Positions 16,639 through 23,775 of a stretch of DNA of 26,316 nucleotides are shown one piece after another; position 1 is the first letter of the stretch, and each line of letters starts with the position of its first letter. This stretch comes from Synechococcus sp. MED650 (GTDB lineage Bacteria; Cyanobacteriota; Cyanobacteriia; PCC-6307; Cyanobiaceae): contig NZHI01000034.1 in the NCBI GenBank assembly GCA_002691345.1, positions 28,517 through 54,832 of the forward strand. The letters are read 5' to 3'. Position numbers and translations under genes: made by a program. The notes under the pieces were generated by a model. The model was given only the letters and a program-made list of their open reading frames with translations, was not told the origin of the DNA and made no database searches.

Positions 16639-17343
16639 ATGAGGGAGTGGTGGCAATGGAGTCCGATCCAGGGCAGTGAGCGCCTTGGCTTCGCGATCAT
16701 CGGGGTCGGACGCTTTGGAATTGCTGTCTGCCGTGAGCTCCTCCAGAACGGTGCGGATGTGCTCGCTGTGGACCGCTCGGAGCGAGCGGTGGATGAACTT
16801 CGTCAACTCGAGCCGAGCATCGAAGCCCGCGTGGTGGACTGCACCGATGAAGAATCGCTGCGTGAAGCCGGTGTGCTCGAGATGGGAACAGTGGTGGTGG
16901 CGATCAGTGAACCGATCGAAGCCAGCATCACGGCAACACTGATCGCGAAGGACAGTGATGGAAGTCGCGTCAAGCAGGTGATCGCGCGCGCAACAAGTGA
17001 TCTGCACGAAAAGATGCTGAAGCGTGTGGGGGCCGATCGCGTGATCTTCCCCTCACGCATGCAGGGCGAACGGTTGGGCCTGGAACTGGTGCGCCCCAAC
17101 CTGATGGAACGGCTGGCCCTCGATGAGCAGCACTGCATCGAAGAGATCAAGGTTCCAGAACCTTTTGTGGGACGGTCTCTGCGGGATCTCAACCTCCGCA
17201 AGAACTTCCGGGTGAACGTGCTGGCGGCAGGCCCCCAGAGCAAGCTGATGGTGAATCCGCCCGCCTCCCATGTGCTGGAGGAGGGACATCTGCTTGTGGT
17301 GATGGGGCTTGTGGAGGATCTGCAGCGACTGCCGAAGGTCTGA
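16639..17343 (+). CDS. ktrA: KtrA/TrkA-type regulatory subunit of K+ uptake (RCK domain)
   Basis: Cytosolic ring-forming subunit that binds nucleotides and gates KtrB. 234 residues from the chosen start. The RCK_N Rossmann fold has GFAIIGVGRFGIAVC, the acidic ribose-binding end VLAVDRSERAVDEL, and ARVVDCTDEESL; the RCK_C part starts near CIEEIKVPEPFVGRSLRDL and ends LVVMGLVEDLQRL. An in-frame ATG at 16615 directly follows the ktrB stop, but the ATG at 16639 has GGGGAG 6 nt upstream, and the resulting length equals that of known cyanobacterial KtrA, so I prefer it. anmK begins 4 nt after its stop. Confidence 0.94.
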   Translation: MREWWQWSPIQGSERLGFAIIGVGRFGIAVCRELLQNGADVLAVDRSERAVDELRQLEPSIEARVVDCTDEESLREAGVLEMGTVVVAISEPIEASITATLIAKDSDGSRVKQVIARATSDLHEKMLKRVGADRVIFPSRMQGERLGLELVRPNLMERLALDEQHCIEEIKVPEPFVGRSLRDLNLRKNFRVNVLAAGPQSKLMVNPPASHVLEEGHLLVVMGLVEDLQRLPKV

Positions 17344-17347
17344 CCCC

Positions 17348-18487
17348 ATGCGCTGCCTTGGCCTGATGAGCGGGACCAGCGCCGACGGTGTCGATGCCGT
17401 TCTGGCGGAGTTTCATGGCTCAGCACCAAGGCCAGAGTGGCGCGTGCTGCGGCATCGCCATCACCCGTATCCAACCGCTCTGAAGCGACGGGTTGTTCAT
17501 GCAGGCCAGGGAGAGTTGCTCGCCGCTTCGGCATGGCTTGATCTCGTTGAGGCCATTACCGAAGAGCAGGCGAAGGCGGCCTTGGCCTGCGATCCGAACC
17601 GGGAAAGCGAACTCGTGGGTTGCCATGGTCAGACCCTCTGGCACCGGCCTCCGCAACAGGGGCGACGGGGCGCCAGCTGGCAAGCGCTGCAGGCTCCACT
17701 TCTGGCCCAACTGCTCAACCAACCGGTGGTGCACGATTTCAGAGCCGCAGACCTGGCGCTGGGGGGGCAAGGAGCCCCCCTTGTGCCGCGCGCGGACGCC
17801 GCCCTCATCGGAAGCATCGGAGGGTGGCGAGCTCTTCTCAACCTCGGTGGGATCGCCAATCTCACGCTGATTCCTCCAGCCAGCGGCCCAGACCGCCATG
17901 CCGATGTTCTGGGCTGGGACTGCGGGCCCGCCAACAGCCTGATCGACCTGGCCATGAGCCACTTCAGCAAGGGCAGCGTCGGTTTTGACCGCGATGGCGC
18001 AGTTGCAGCGCAAGGGCAGAGTGCTGAGCACTGGATCGACCGTTGGCTTCAGGAGCCCTACTTCCAGAGGCCCTTTCCGAAATCCACCGGCCGGGAAGAT
18101 TTCGGGACATCGGACCTTGATCAAAGGCTCGGGCAGCTCGGGGAACTGCCGGTTGAGGATGTTGTGGCAACCCTCACAGCCTTTTCAGCAGCTGTGGTGG
18201 CCCAGGATCTCGACCGGTTGAGACGCCAACGGGGGATGGCTCCCATTGAACTGATCACCGCTGGAGGCGGTAACCGCAACCCGGTGCTGATGAACGAACT
18301 TCGGCGGCGCTGCCGTGGCCTTCAAGTGCGAAGCAGTGATGAGCTGAACATCGCAGCTGAAGCCAGAGAGGCCCTGGTGTTCGCTCTTCTGGCGTGGTGG
18401 CATCACTGCGGCCACCCGGCGAATGCCCCAGCCATCACTGGAGCCCAAAGGCCTGCACGGCTGGGTATCAGGGTCGAGCCGGCATAA
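17348..18487 (+). CDS. anmK: Anhydro-N-acetylmuramic acid kinase
   Basis: Recycles peptidoglycan: converts 1,6-anhydro-MurNAc to MurNAc-6-phosphate with ATP. 379 residues, usual for the family. Motifs seen are GLMSGTSADGVDAVL at the N-terminus, VGCHGQTLWHRP, HDFRAADLALGGQGAPLVP with the catalytic aspartate, NLGGIANLTL, GWDCGPANSLID, KSTGREDFG and TAGGGNRNPVLM. The ATG is 4 nt after ktrA; the frame is open further upstream but that part overlaps ktrA and lies before the family start. It is the last gene of the six-gene run and meets the RHH gene tail to tail with only 9 nt between and no clear terminator. Confidence 0.95.
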   Translation: MRCLGLMSGTSADGVDAVLAEFHGSAPRPEWRVLRHRHHPYPTALKRRVVHAGQGELLAASAWLDLVEAITEEQAKAALACDPNRESELVGCHGQTLWHRPPQQGRRGASWQALQAPLLAQLLNQPVVHDFRAADLALGGQGAPLVPRADAALIGSIGGWRALLNLGGIANLTLIPPASGPDRHADVLGWDCGPANSLIDLAMSHFSKGSVGFDRDGAVAAQGQSAEHWIDRWLQEPYFQRPFPKSTGREDFGTSDLDQRLGQLGELPVEDVVATLTAFSAAVVAQDLDRLRRQRGMAPIELITAGGGNRNPVLMNELRRRCRGLQVRSSDELNIAAEAREALVFALLAWWHHCGHPANAPAITGAQRPARLGIRVEPA

Positions 18488-18496
18488 CCCAGGGCA

Positions 18497-18844
18497 TCAA
18501 CCCGGGCGATACAGGCGCAGACGTCGGGGGGCACCCCGCAGCCGCCGCGGCGGCTGAGACTCCAAAGCCGAACGCAGCTGCTCTTCACGGCTGATCGGGG
18601 GAGCCGCCGCCGCTTGCGACTGCTCATGGCGCTGCACACCCTGCTGAATCAAAACGCGGGCCATGTTGCTGACCGTGCGGGATTCGTGCTCCGCCATCGC
18701 TGTGAGCCGAGCGCAGAGGTCCTCTGGCAGAACCACCTGAATTCTTGGGGACTTGGACTTACCGCTGGATGAGGTCTGACGGGTGGGCACGACCGGATCC
18801 TCAGGGGGAGGCTCAGCTACTGAAAAGTGTACAGAGGTGGTCAA
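18497..18844 (-). CDS. Ribbon-helix-helix (CopG/Arc-type) protein
   Basis: Up to 115 residues. The central segment PRIQVVLPEDLCARLTAM followed by SRTVSNMARVLIQQGVQ has the strand-helix-helix pattern of RHH DNA-binding dimers. The C-terminal 25 residues are rich in Arg and Pro (QPPRRLRGAPRRLRLYRPG) and would add positive charge. The TTG at 18844 gives the longest form; a GTG at 18790 with GAGGAT upstream would give 97 residues and keep the RHH domain whole, so the N-terminus is uncertain. It could be a regulator of its divergent neighbour or itself; no toxin partner is seen on its strand. Confidence 0.75.
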   Translation of the reverse strand: MTTSVHFSVAEPPPEDPVVPTRQTSSSGKSKSPRIQVVLPEDLCARLTAMAEHESRTVSNMARVLIQQGVQRHEQSQAAAAPPISREEQLRSALESQPPRRLRGAPRRLRLYRPG

Positions 18845-18867
18845 GGGTAGTATCCAAGACTATGGTG

Positions 18868-18895
18868 GGGGCACCGGTCCTCCTCGGAGTGCCCC
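18868..18895 (+). promoter_or_regulatory. Hairpin covering the ribosome site of the 99-aa gene
   Basis: A 7-bp perfect stem, GGGGCAC (18868-18874) with GTGCCCC (18889-18895), closes a 14-nt loop and ends directly before the ATG at 18896. The likely ribosome site GGAG (18886-18889) lies at the base of the loop. Such a structure could limit translation, if transcription starts upstream of 18868. A candidate -10 TAGTAT at 18848-18853 would allow that; another candidate, TATGGT at 18861-18866, would start the RNA inside the stem. Confidence 0.35.
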
Positions 18896-19195
18896 ATGAC
18901 CCAGGCCAAGCAACAATCCAGTCGCAGCGCAGCTCCGCAGCGCAGCCGTTCCCGCAGACCCCGCAGGAGCCCAGATAACAGTGAAGTGCTGGTGTCTGCC
19001 GTGATCAGCACCTACCTGCTGACCCACCTCCACCATGTGTTGCAGCGCGCCGAGTTTGGCGCCAGCCAAGAGGGCCGACAGTCGCAAGCCGCCAACTACG
19101 CCCAGCTGCGCAAGGTGCTTTGTATGGATGCCCGCAGCATGGAAGACGCGTCAGCACTCGGCCAGCGCGATGACGGTCTGGAACAGGCTGCCTGA
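18896..19195 (+). CDS. Small basic protein of unknown function
   Basis: 99 residues, no family recognised. The first 27 residues are rich in Ser, Arg, Gln and Pro (SRSAAPQRSRSRRPRRS) and look disordered. Then comes a moderately hydrophobic helix (SEVLVSAVISTYLLTHLHHVLQ) with two adjacent histidines and a polar helical part with a single Cys (KVLCMDARSMEDA). It lies head to head with the RHH gene and has a ribosome site GGAG inside a possible hairpin. The ATG start is clear. The hydrophobic helix is short and contains polar residues, so I do not call it a membrane segment with confidence. Confidence 0.7.
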   Translation: MTQAKQQSSRSAAPQRSRSRRPRRSPDNSEVLVSAVISTYLLTHLHHVLQRAEFGASQEGRQSQAANYAQLRKVLCMDARSMEDASALGQRDDGLEQAA

Positions 19196-19242
19196 CGATC
19201 CGGGCGACCCTGAATAGCGTTCCTTCAGATGCTTGCCCTGGG

Positions 19243-19473
19243 ATGAGCTCGAACGCTTCAACGTTGTACGCACAGATCAGCAGCAATCCAGAACAGACCC
19301 AAGCCCTGTTCCGTCAAGCGCTTCAGGATCCCAACGGGGCCATGGAAAGCATTTGCGGTCTGGGCCAACAACTGGGCCTGCCCGTCACTCCCCAGGAGGT
19401 GAGGGAGCATCTGGCCAGCCTCGAGGATGAAGACAGTCAGCGCTGGCTTGTCAAAGCACGGGGAGGGCTTTGA
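19243..19473 (+). CDS. Nif11-like small protein
   Basis: 76 residues. The layout resembles the Nif11-type leader of prochlorosin-like peptides: an opening helix with an aromatic (ALFRQALQDP), a middle block SICGLGQQLGLPVTPQEVREHL that matches the 'i-A-x-x-x-G-f-x-i-t-x-e-d-l' pattern, and an end EDEDSQRWLVKARGG that recalls the 'LSDxELexVaGG' leader end. However the protein stops one residue after the Gly-Gly, so no core peptide is present. ATG start with only a weak CTGGG upstream. Its last 23 nt overlap the small membrane protein gene on the other strand. The Nif11 link is by eye and moderate; the gene itself looks real. Confidence 0.65.
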   Translation: MSSNASTLYAQISSNPEQTQALFRQALQDPNGAMESICGLGQQLGLPVTPQEVREHLASLEDEDSQRWLVKARGGL

Positions 19474-19627
19474 CCGCTGCTTGCGAAGGCAAGCTCTGAG
19501 CCTGGGGTTCTGAGCGCTGACGCCGTTCATAACCACCGCCCCCGGCCCAACTGAAAAAGAGCAGATAGCTGACGATCGCCAGGCCCGCAGCAACCACCAA
19601 GGCCGCCAGCTGTTCCAGTTTCAGCAT
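19451..19627 (-). CDS. 58-aa single-span membrane protein
   Basis: Starts with MLKLEQLAALVVAAGLAIV, one strong membrane helix (about residues 7-27), then WAGGGGYERRQ and a polar tail. The basic residues after the helix suggest the C-terminus faces the cytosol. An in-frame ATG at 19651 would add eight residues; neither start has a good ribosome site. It lies in the gap between the Nif11-like gene and the ABC-F gene, head to head with the latter, and would not be explained by coding on the other strand. I do not recognise a family. Confidence 0.55.
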   Translation of the reverse strand: MLKLEQLAALVVAAGLAIVSYLLFFSWAGGGGYERRQRSEPQAQSLPSQAAVKALPVL

Positions 19628-19696
19628 GGCTGCAGGCCCATGGACATTCATCCAGTTTGCCGACAGGGATGATGGTGTGCAGGACGCCTTCCGCCG

Positions 19697-21421
19697 GTGC
19701 TGCGACTCGAGCACGTCAGCAAGATCTATCCCACCGGCGAAGTGCTGCGTGATGTCACCTGGGAGGTGAAACCCGGCGACCGCATTGGCCTGGTCGGCGT
19801 CAATGGCGCGGGGAAATCCACCCAAATGCGGCTGATTGCAGGCCATGAGGATCCCAGCAGCGGCCAGGTGGTGCGCCAGGGAGAACCGCGGATTGCCTAC
19901 CTGCAACAGGAATTCGATGTGGACCTGGAGCGCACGGTGCGCCAGGAGCTGTTTCAGGCCTTCGGCGAGGCAGCTGAGGTCATGAACAGCCAAAACGAGG
20001 TGGAAAACGCGATGGCCTCCGAGCGGGCCGCCGAAGATCCGGAGCACCTCGACCAACTGATCCACGAGCTGGGTCGTTTGCAGAACCGCTTCGAAGCTCT
20101 CCACGGCTACGAACTGGATGCCCGCATCGACAAACTGCTACCCACCATCGGCTTCACGGCCGAGGGAGCCGACCTTCAGGTCAAGGATTATTCAGGTGGA
20201 TGGCAGATGCGCATCGCCCTCGGGAAGATCCTGCTCCAGGACCCAGATCTGCTGCTGCTCGACGAACCCACCAACCACCTGGATGTGGAAACAATCCAGT
20301 GGCTGGAAAACTACCTGCTGGAGCAAACCGCCGCCCTCGTGGTGATCAGCCACGACCGCACCTTTCTGGATCGGGTCTGCAACCAGATCGTGTCCACCGA
20401 ACGAGGCATCTCCCGCTGTTACCTCGGCAACTACACCGCCCATCTCGAGCAGAAGCAGATGGAGCAGGACGCGACCCAGGCCGCCTTTGAACGGCAGCAG
20501 AAGGAGATCGCCACACAGCAGGCCTACATCGACCGATTCCGCGCCAGTGCCACCCGCAGCACCCAGGCGAAGAGTCGAGAGAAGCAGCTGGAGAAGGTGG
20601 ACCTGGTCGATGCTCCGATCGAATCCGTCTCAGGCCCAAGTTTTCAGTTTCCACCAGCACCGCGGTCGGGCGCCCAAGTTGCTCTGATCGAGAACCTCAC
20701 CCACAGCTACGGCGAAAAGATCCTTTTCATGGGTGCTGAACTCGAGGTGGAGCGGGGAGACCGCATTGCTTTCGTCGGTCCGAATGGAGCTGGCAAATCC
20801 ACGTTGCTGCGGCTGGTGATGGGGGTCGAAACCCCGGATGAGGGAACAGCGCGGCTCGGAGAACACAACGTGATTGCGGGCTATTTCGAGCAGAACCAAG
20901 CCGAAGCGCTTGATCTTTCCAAGACGGTGATCGACACGATGTACGAAGCGGTGCCGGACTGGACACAAACCCAGGTGCGATCGCTGCTGGGCAACTTCTG
21001 CTTCAGCAACGACACCGTGTTCAAGGAGGTGGGGAAGCTCAGTGGTGGAGAGAAGGCAAGGCTGGCCCTGGCCCTGATGCTGCTCAGCCCCTGCAACCTG
21101 CTGGTGCTGGATGAGCCCACCAATCACCTCGACATCCCGGCCAAGCAGATGCTGGAAGACGCCCTGATGGCCTACGAAGGAGCCGCTCTGCTGGTGTCCC
21201 ACGACCGGTATTTCATCTCACGGGTCGCCAATCGCATCGTCGAACTGCGCGACGGGGAACTGGTGCTGTATCGAGGCGATTACGCCTACTACCTCGAGAA
21301 AAAAGAGGAAGAAAGGGCTGAGGCCAGGGAAAAAGAATTGGCTACCGAACGCGAAGCCAAACGGAAGACCAACAAGGAGAAACAAAAAGCACGAGAAGCC
21401 AGGCGTAAAAAGGCGGCTTAA
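19697..21421 (+). CDS. ABC-F family ATPase (EttA/Uup-type, ribosome-associated)
   Basis: Soluble protein with two ABC ATPase domains and no membrane part, 574 residues. Domain 1: Walker A GVNGAGKST (34-42), signature YSGGW (165-169), Walker B and DEPTNHLD (189-196). The linker at about 240-310 is a charged helical hairpin typical of ABC-F, which reaches toward the P-site tRNA. Domain 2: GPNGAGKST (361-369), LSGGE (448-452), DEPTNHLD (472-479). The last 45 residues are a highly charged Lys/Glu/Arg coiled coil. ABC-F proteins act on translating ribosomes to ease stalls or, in some, give antibiotic resistance; this one is probably a housekeeping member. The start is GTG; no nearby ATG in frame. 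Which ABC-F subclass it belongs to needs a tree. Confidence 0.93.
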   Translation: MLRLEHVSKIYPTGEVLRDVTWEVKPGDRIGLVGVNGAGKSTQMRLIAGHEDPSSGQVVRQGEPRIAYLQQEFDVDLERTVRQELFQAFGEAAEVMNSQNEVENAMASERAAEDPEHLDQLIHELGRLQNRFEALHGYELDARIDKLLPTIGFTAEGADLQVKDYSGGWQMRIALGKILLQDPDLLLLDEPTNHLDVETIQWLENYLLEQTAALVVISHDRTFLDRVCNQIVSTERGISRCYLGNYTAHLEQKQMEQDATQAAFERQQKEIATQQAYIDRFRASATRSTQAKSREKQLEKVDLVDAPIESVSGPSFQFPPAPRSGAQVALIENLTHSYGEKILFMGAELEVERGDRIAFVGPNGAGKSTLLRLVMGVETPDEGTARLGEHNVIAGYFEQNQAEALDLSKTVIDTMYEAVPDWTQTQVRSLLGNFCFSNDTVFKEVGKLSGGEKARLALALMLLSPCNLLVLDEPTNHLDIPAKQMLEDALMAYEGAALLVSHDRYFISRVANRIVELRDGELVLYRGDYAYYLEKKEEERAEAREKELATEREAKRKTNKEKQKAREARRKKAA

Positions 21422-21533
21422 GCGGAAACACTTCGGAGAGAGCAAAACTTCACAGGGAGTTAGGCAGGAAGACTTATTTCCCTTTACCTGTTGATTTCGT
21501 GTGCATAGGCTGACAAAACAATCGGATTTCGTG

Positions 21534-21722
21534 ATGGACATGCTCCCCGGCCCAGGCAACTCCGAATCCGCGAACGGCTCAACGGCTGGCGCAGCAGCCT
21601 CGAATGAGCAGACCTGGGATGCAGTGGAAACCTATTTCGAGTGCATCACCACCTGCTCCCTCGACGATGGCGAATGCATCACCCAGTGTGTTGAGCAGCT
21701 GAGGGACGCGGAAGAGAGCTGA
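21534..21722 (+). CDS. 62-aa protein with twin CX3C motifs
   Basis: Acidic small protein with a Gly/Ser/Ala/Asn-rich first 25 residues and a compact helical part WDAVETYFECITTC-SLDDGE-CITQCVEQLRDAEES. The four cysteines (37, 41, 48, 52) form CX3C-X6-CX3C, which on two antiparallel helices could make two disulfides or bind a metal. The frame is open from a GTG at 21501, but the ATG at 21534 leaves out the least conserved-looking segment; no ribosome site is strong. It follows the ABC-F gene by 112 nt and converges with the protease gene, 9 nt away. No family recognised. Confidence 0.7.
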   Translation: MDMLPGPGNSESANGSTAGAAASNEQTWDAVETYFECITTCSLDDGECITQCVEQLRDAEES

Positions 21723-21733
21723 GAAGACAGCTC
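21716..21733. other. Short hairpin between two convergent genes
   Basis: GAGCTG and CAGCTC form a 6-bp stem with a 6-nt loop, spanning the stop of the CX3C gene and the last bases of the protease gene. There is no T-run on either side, so it is at most a weak bidirectional stop signal. Confidence 0.2.
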
Positions 21734-22859
21734 AGAGGCTGCTCAGCCGGGAGAGATCAACCGGCTGGACATCAATGGTGAGATTCTGTCCACCACGACT
21801 GACTGCAATGGCGACGGTGGCACCGACGCCTCGGCGATCAATCGCACTCACCACATCGGCCGGACCCTTCACCGCCCGGCCATCCACTGCGGTGATCACA
21901 TCATTCAGCTTGAGGCCAGCGCGATCGGCAGGCCCGCCAGGTTGGATCGAGCGGATCACAGCTCCTTGGGCCGGATTCGATGACACAGGAACCGGAGACA
22001 ACCTGATCCCAATCACGGGATGCCGGGCCTTGCCATCACGCACCAGCTGAGCGGCGATCGCTCTGGCCCGATTGATCGGGATCGCGAAACCCAGCCCAGC
22101 ACCAGGCCCCGAGCGAACAAGGGTGTTGATACCGATCACCTCCCCATCGGCATTGAGAAGAGGTCCACCAGAGTTGCCGGGGTTGATGGCGGCATCGGTC
22201 TGAATCAGATCCAGGCGCTTTCCCGAGATTCCCAGTTGGGCAACGTTGCGATTGAGATTGCTGATGATTCCCAAGGTCACCGTGCTTTCCAGCCCGTAGG
22301 GATTGCCAACAGCAATGGCCCAGTCGCCAACGCGGAGCTGATCGGAGTTGCCCAGCGATGCAGTCGGCCAAGGGCCACGACCCTTGAGTCTCACAACGGC
22401 CAGATCAGTGAGGTCGTCCTTCCCCACCACCTGGCCGGACACCCGTCGTCCATCGGACAGCCCGACGGTGAGCTCATCCGCTCCATCGACGACATGGGCA
22501 TTGGTGAGCAGCAGGCCCTGCTCATCGAAAATGACACCACTGCCCTGGCCACGGCGCACACGGGATCGCTGATCACTGGAACGCGGCGTTCCGAAGAAAT
22601 GCCGAAACAGGGGATCCTGCAACAAGCCAGGCGGGAGACCAGAAACCGCAGACGACTTAACGGTTTGCGCCGTCTCAAGGGTGACCACCGCCGGACCACT
22701 GCGCTCAACGGCCGATGCCACAAACGACTCACGCCGAATCAGTGGACGGGCCTGAGCCACAGACTCATCGAACACCAGTGGCAGAGACGAGACTCCAGCC
22801 ACCAACAGCCCTCCAGCGAGTGCAGAGGCCGCAAGGGAGCGAGAGCAGAGAGCAATCAC
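21732..22859 (-). CDS. HtrA/Deg-type periplasmic serine protease with one PDZ domain
   Basis: 375 residues. The signal peptide or anchor (about 1-36, with ASALAGGLLVAGVSSLPLVF and an AQA-type end) exports it. The trypsin-like domain carries the triad His122 (TNAHVVDGA), Asp152 (LTDLAVVRL) and Ser230 (GNSGGPL); one PDZ domain follows (about 280-370, with GAVIRSIQPGGPADRAGLKLNDVI). It degrades or refolds damaged envelope proteins under heat, light or oxidative stress. Cyanobacteria have three such proteins (HtrA, HhoA, HhoB) and I cannot assign which one this is. The start used is GTG at 22859; the region before it has no better start. A perfect 10-nt palindrome TCAACGTTGA lies at 22870-22879, just upstream. 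Confidence 0.93.
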   Translation of the reverse strand: MIALCSRSLAASALAGGLLVAGVSSLPLVFDESVAQARPLIRRESFVASAVERSGPAVVTLETAQTVKSSAVSGLPPGLLQDPLFRHFFGTPRSSDQRSRVRRGQGSGVIFDEQGLLLTNAHVVDGADELTVGLSDGRRVSGQVVGKDDLTDLAVVRLKGRGPWPTASLGNSDQLRVGDWAIAVGNPYGLESTVTLGIISNLNRNVAQLGISGKRLDLIQTDAAINPGNSGGPLLNADGEVIGINTLVRSGPGAGLGFAIPINRARAIAAQLVRDGKARHPVIGIRLSPVPVSSNPAQGAVIRSIQPGGPADRAGLKLNDVITAVDGRAVKGPADVVSAIDRRGVGATVAIAVSRGGQNLTIDVQPVDLSRLSSL

Positions 22860-22869
22860 GAAACAACGC

Positions 22870-22879
22870 TCAACGTTGA
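22870..22879. promoter_or_regulatory. Palindrome just upstream of the protease gene
   Basis: TCAACGTTGA is a perfect 10-nt palindrome, 10 nt before the GTG start of the HtrA-type protease. It could be a regulator site or chance; no clear -10 box is nearby. The rest of the 137-nt divergent gap (22860-22996) shows no other gene. Confidence 0.2.
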
Positions 22880-22996
22880 AACGACGCTACGCAGAACCCC
22901 GACGCAGAACAGAGCTTCACCAAGTCAGACCTGTGACCGCATGCGACCGAAGACCGATAGCGTGGAGAAGGAGTGATTCAGATGGGTTGACCAGAG

Positions 22997-23254
22997 ATGC
23001 TCGGATCGCTGTTTCCTCTTCTTTATGGAGCGTTGTTCGTTGGCTTGCTCTGGCAGGCGTTTCGCGTGATGAGCAAAGGTTTCCGCGCTGCGAGCGGCCC
23101 AATCAGCGATCCTGTCGACCGCACAGGTCAGGTCACGGTTCACCCGGAACTCCTCGACAGCGAAGGCCGGATCACCGAGGAAGCGCTTCTCACCGTGCGT
23201 TTTGGGGGCGACGAAGAGCAGCCGCAAAACCCCTCCGGGACCGGCACTGAATAA
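22997..23254 (+). CDS. DUF2973 family membrane-associated protein
   Basis: 85 residues. It opens with one membrane helix (LFPLLYGALFVGLLWQAF), then a basic linker, then VTVHPELLDSEGRITEEALLTVRF, which matches the cyanobacterial DUF2973 pattern (HPElLdeeGri...LlvvrF). The C-terminus is acidic and polar. ATG start. The family is almost restricted to cyanobacteria and chloroplast relatives and has no known function. The next gene follows after 34 nt, probably in one transcript. Confidence 0.8.
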   Translation: MLGSLFPLLYGALFVGLLWQAFRVMSKGFRAASGPISDPVDRTGQVTVHPELLDSEGRITEEALLTVRFGGDEEQPQNPSGTGTE

Positions 23255-23288
23255 GTTGGATAGCTGGAGTTGATCAGGGGTCTCCCGA

Positions 23289-23672
23289 GTGGATCAGAGA
23301 ACACGCATCGTCGCCGCAGTCATCAAGGGCCTGAAGCTCCCACCGCGGTTCCGTCTGCGTCTGGTGAAGGAAGATCCCGTACGGCTCGAATTGAGCCTGA
23401 CCCCGGCCTACGGCAAGGACCCCATCACAGTGGGACTGGTTGAATCCCTGGATCTCGTGGCACGCCGCGATCGGGAAGGGCGCATCCCCCGAGATCTCCA
23501 GGGCACCTGGGACTGGACAGTGCGCCATGGACAGGTGAGCACCGGTGGCTGGAACCCTTATCTCAAGGAAGCCCTGCAGACGATGTTCGAAACCGGCCTG
23601 CCGGCGATTGTCTTTGAGGAGCTCACCGGCGAGGAGTACCACCCTGTTGACGGCGCCCGACACGTGCGCTGA
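23289..23672 (+). CDS. Conserved-looking hypothetical protein, 127 aa
   Basis: No family recognised. The protein is soluble and mixed alpha/beta: a basic N-terminal helix (RTRIVAAVIKGLKLPP), strands RFRLRLVK and RLELSLTP, a loop with YGKDPITVGLVESLDLVARRDREGR, a Trp-rich segment GTWDWTVRHG, and a C-terminal helix NPYLKEALQTMFETGL. There are no Cys residues and no catalytic motif that I can name. The start is GTG; an ATG is not available nearby. Codon use is like its neighbours. Confidence 0.75.
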   Translation: MDQRTRIVAAVIKGLKLPPRFRLRLVKEDPVRLELSLTPAYGKDPITVGLVESLDLVARRDREGRIPRDLQGTWDWTVRHGQVSTGGWNPYLKEALQTMFETGLPAIVFEELTGEEYHPVDGARHVR

Positions 23673-23695
23673 ACAAGCCGTGATCGATCCAATGT

Positions 23696-23725
23696 GTGAA
23701 GGCGTGCGAATGAATACGCCTTCAC
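23696..23725. repeat. 10-bp perfect inverted repeat before the 34-aa gene
   Basis: GTGAAGGCGT (23696-23705) and ACGCCTTCAC (23716-23725) can form a stable 10-bp stem with a 10-nt loop; three more pairs extend it across one bulged C to 23729. No T-run follows, so it is not a standard terminator. It could be a structured leader of the downstream small gene, a transcript end for the upstream gene that is trimmed, or part of a small RNA. Confidence 0.5.
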
Positions 23726-23743
23726 CACAGGGGGCGAGCTAGA

Positions 23744-23758
23744 CCGGAATCATTCCGG
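23744..23758 (+). repeat. Second short hairpin before the 34-aa gene
   Basis: CCGGAAT-C-ATTCCGG is a perfect dyad (usable as a 5-6 bp stem). It is followed by CCTTTAAG, a very short T-run, so at best it is a weak terminator for the upstream pair of genes. It ends 17 nt before the ATG of the 34-aa gene and may shape its leader. Confidence 0.35.
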
Positions 23759-23775
23759 CCTTTAAGAAAAGCTTT

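Noticed and set aside
18485..18520. CCCAGGG/CCCGGG region as a terminator between anmK and the RHH gene
   Set aside because: The possible stem is short, has mismatches and is not followed by a T-run on either strand.
18497..19195. RHH gene plus 99-aa gene as a toxin-antitoxin pair
   Set aside because: The two genes are divergent, not in one operon, and the 99-aa protein has no toxin motif; only an RHH protein with a neighbour can be claimed.
22020..22976. 318-codon frame on the plus strand opposite the HtrA-type protease
   Set aside because: The protease triad and PDZ motifs on the other strand are unmistakable; this frame has no recognisable domain.
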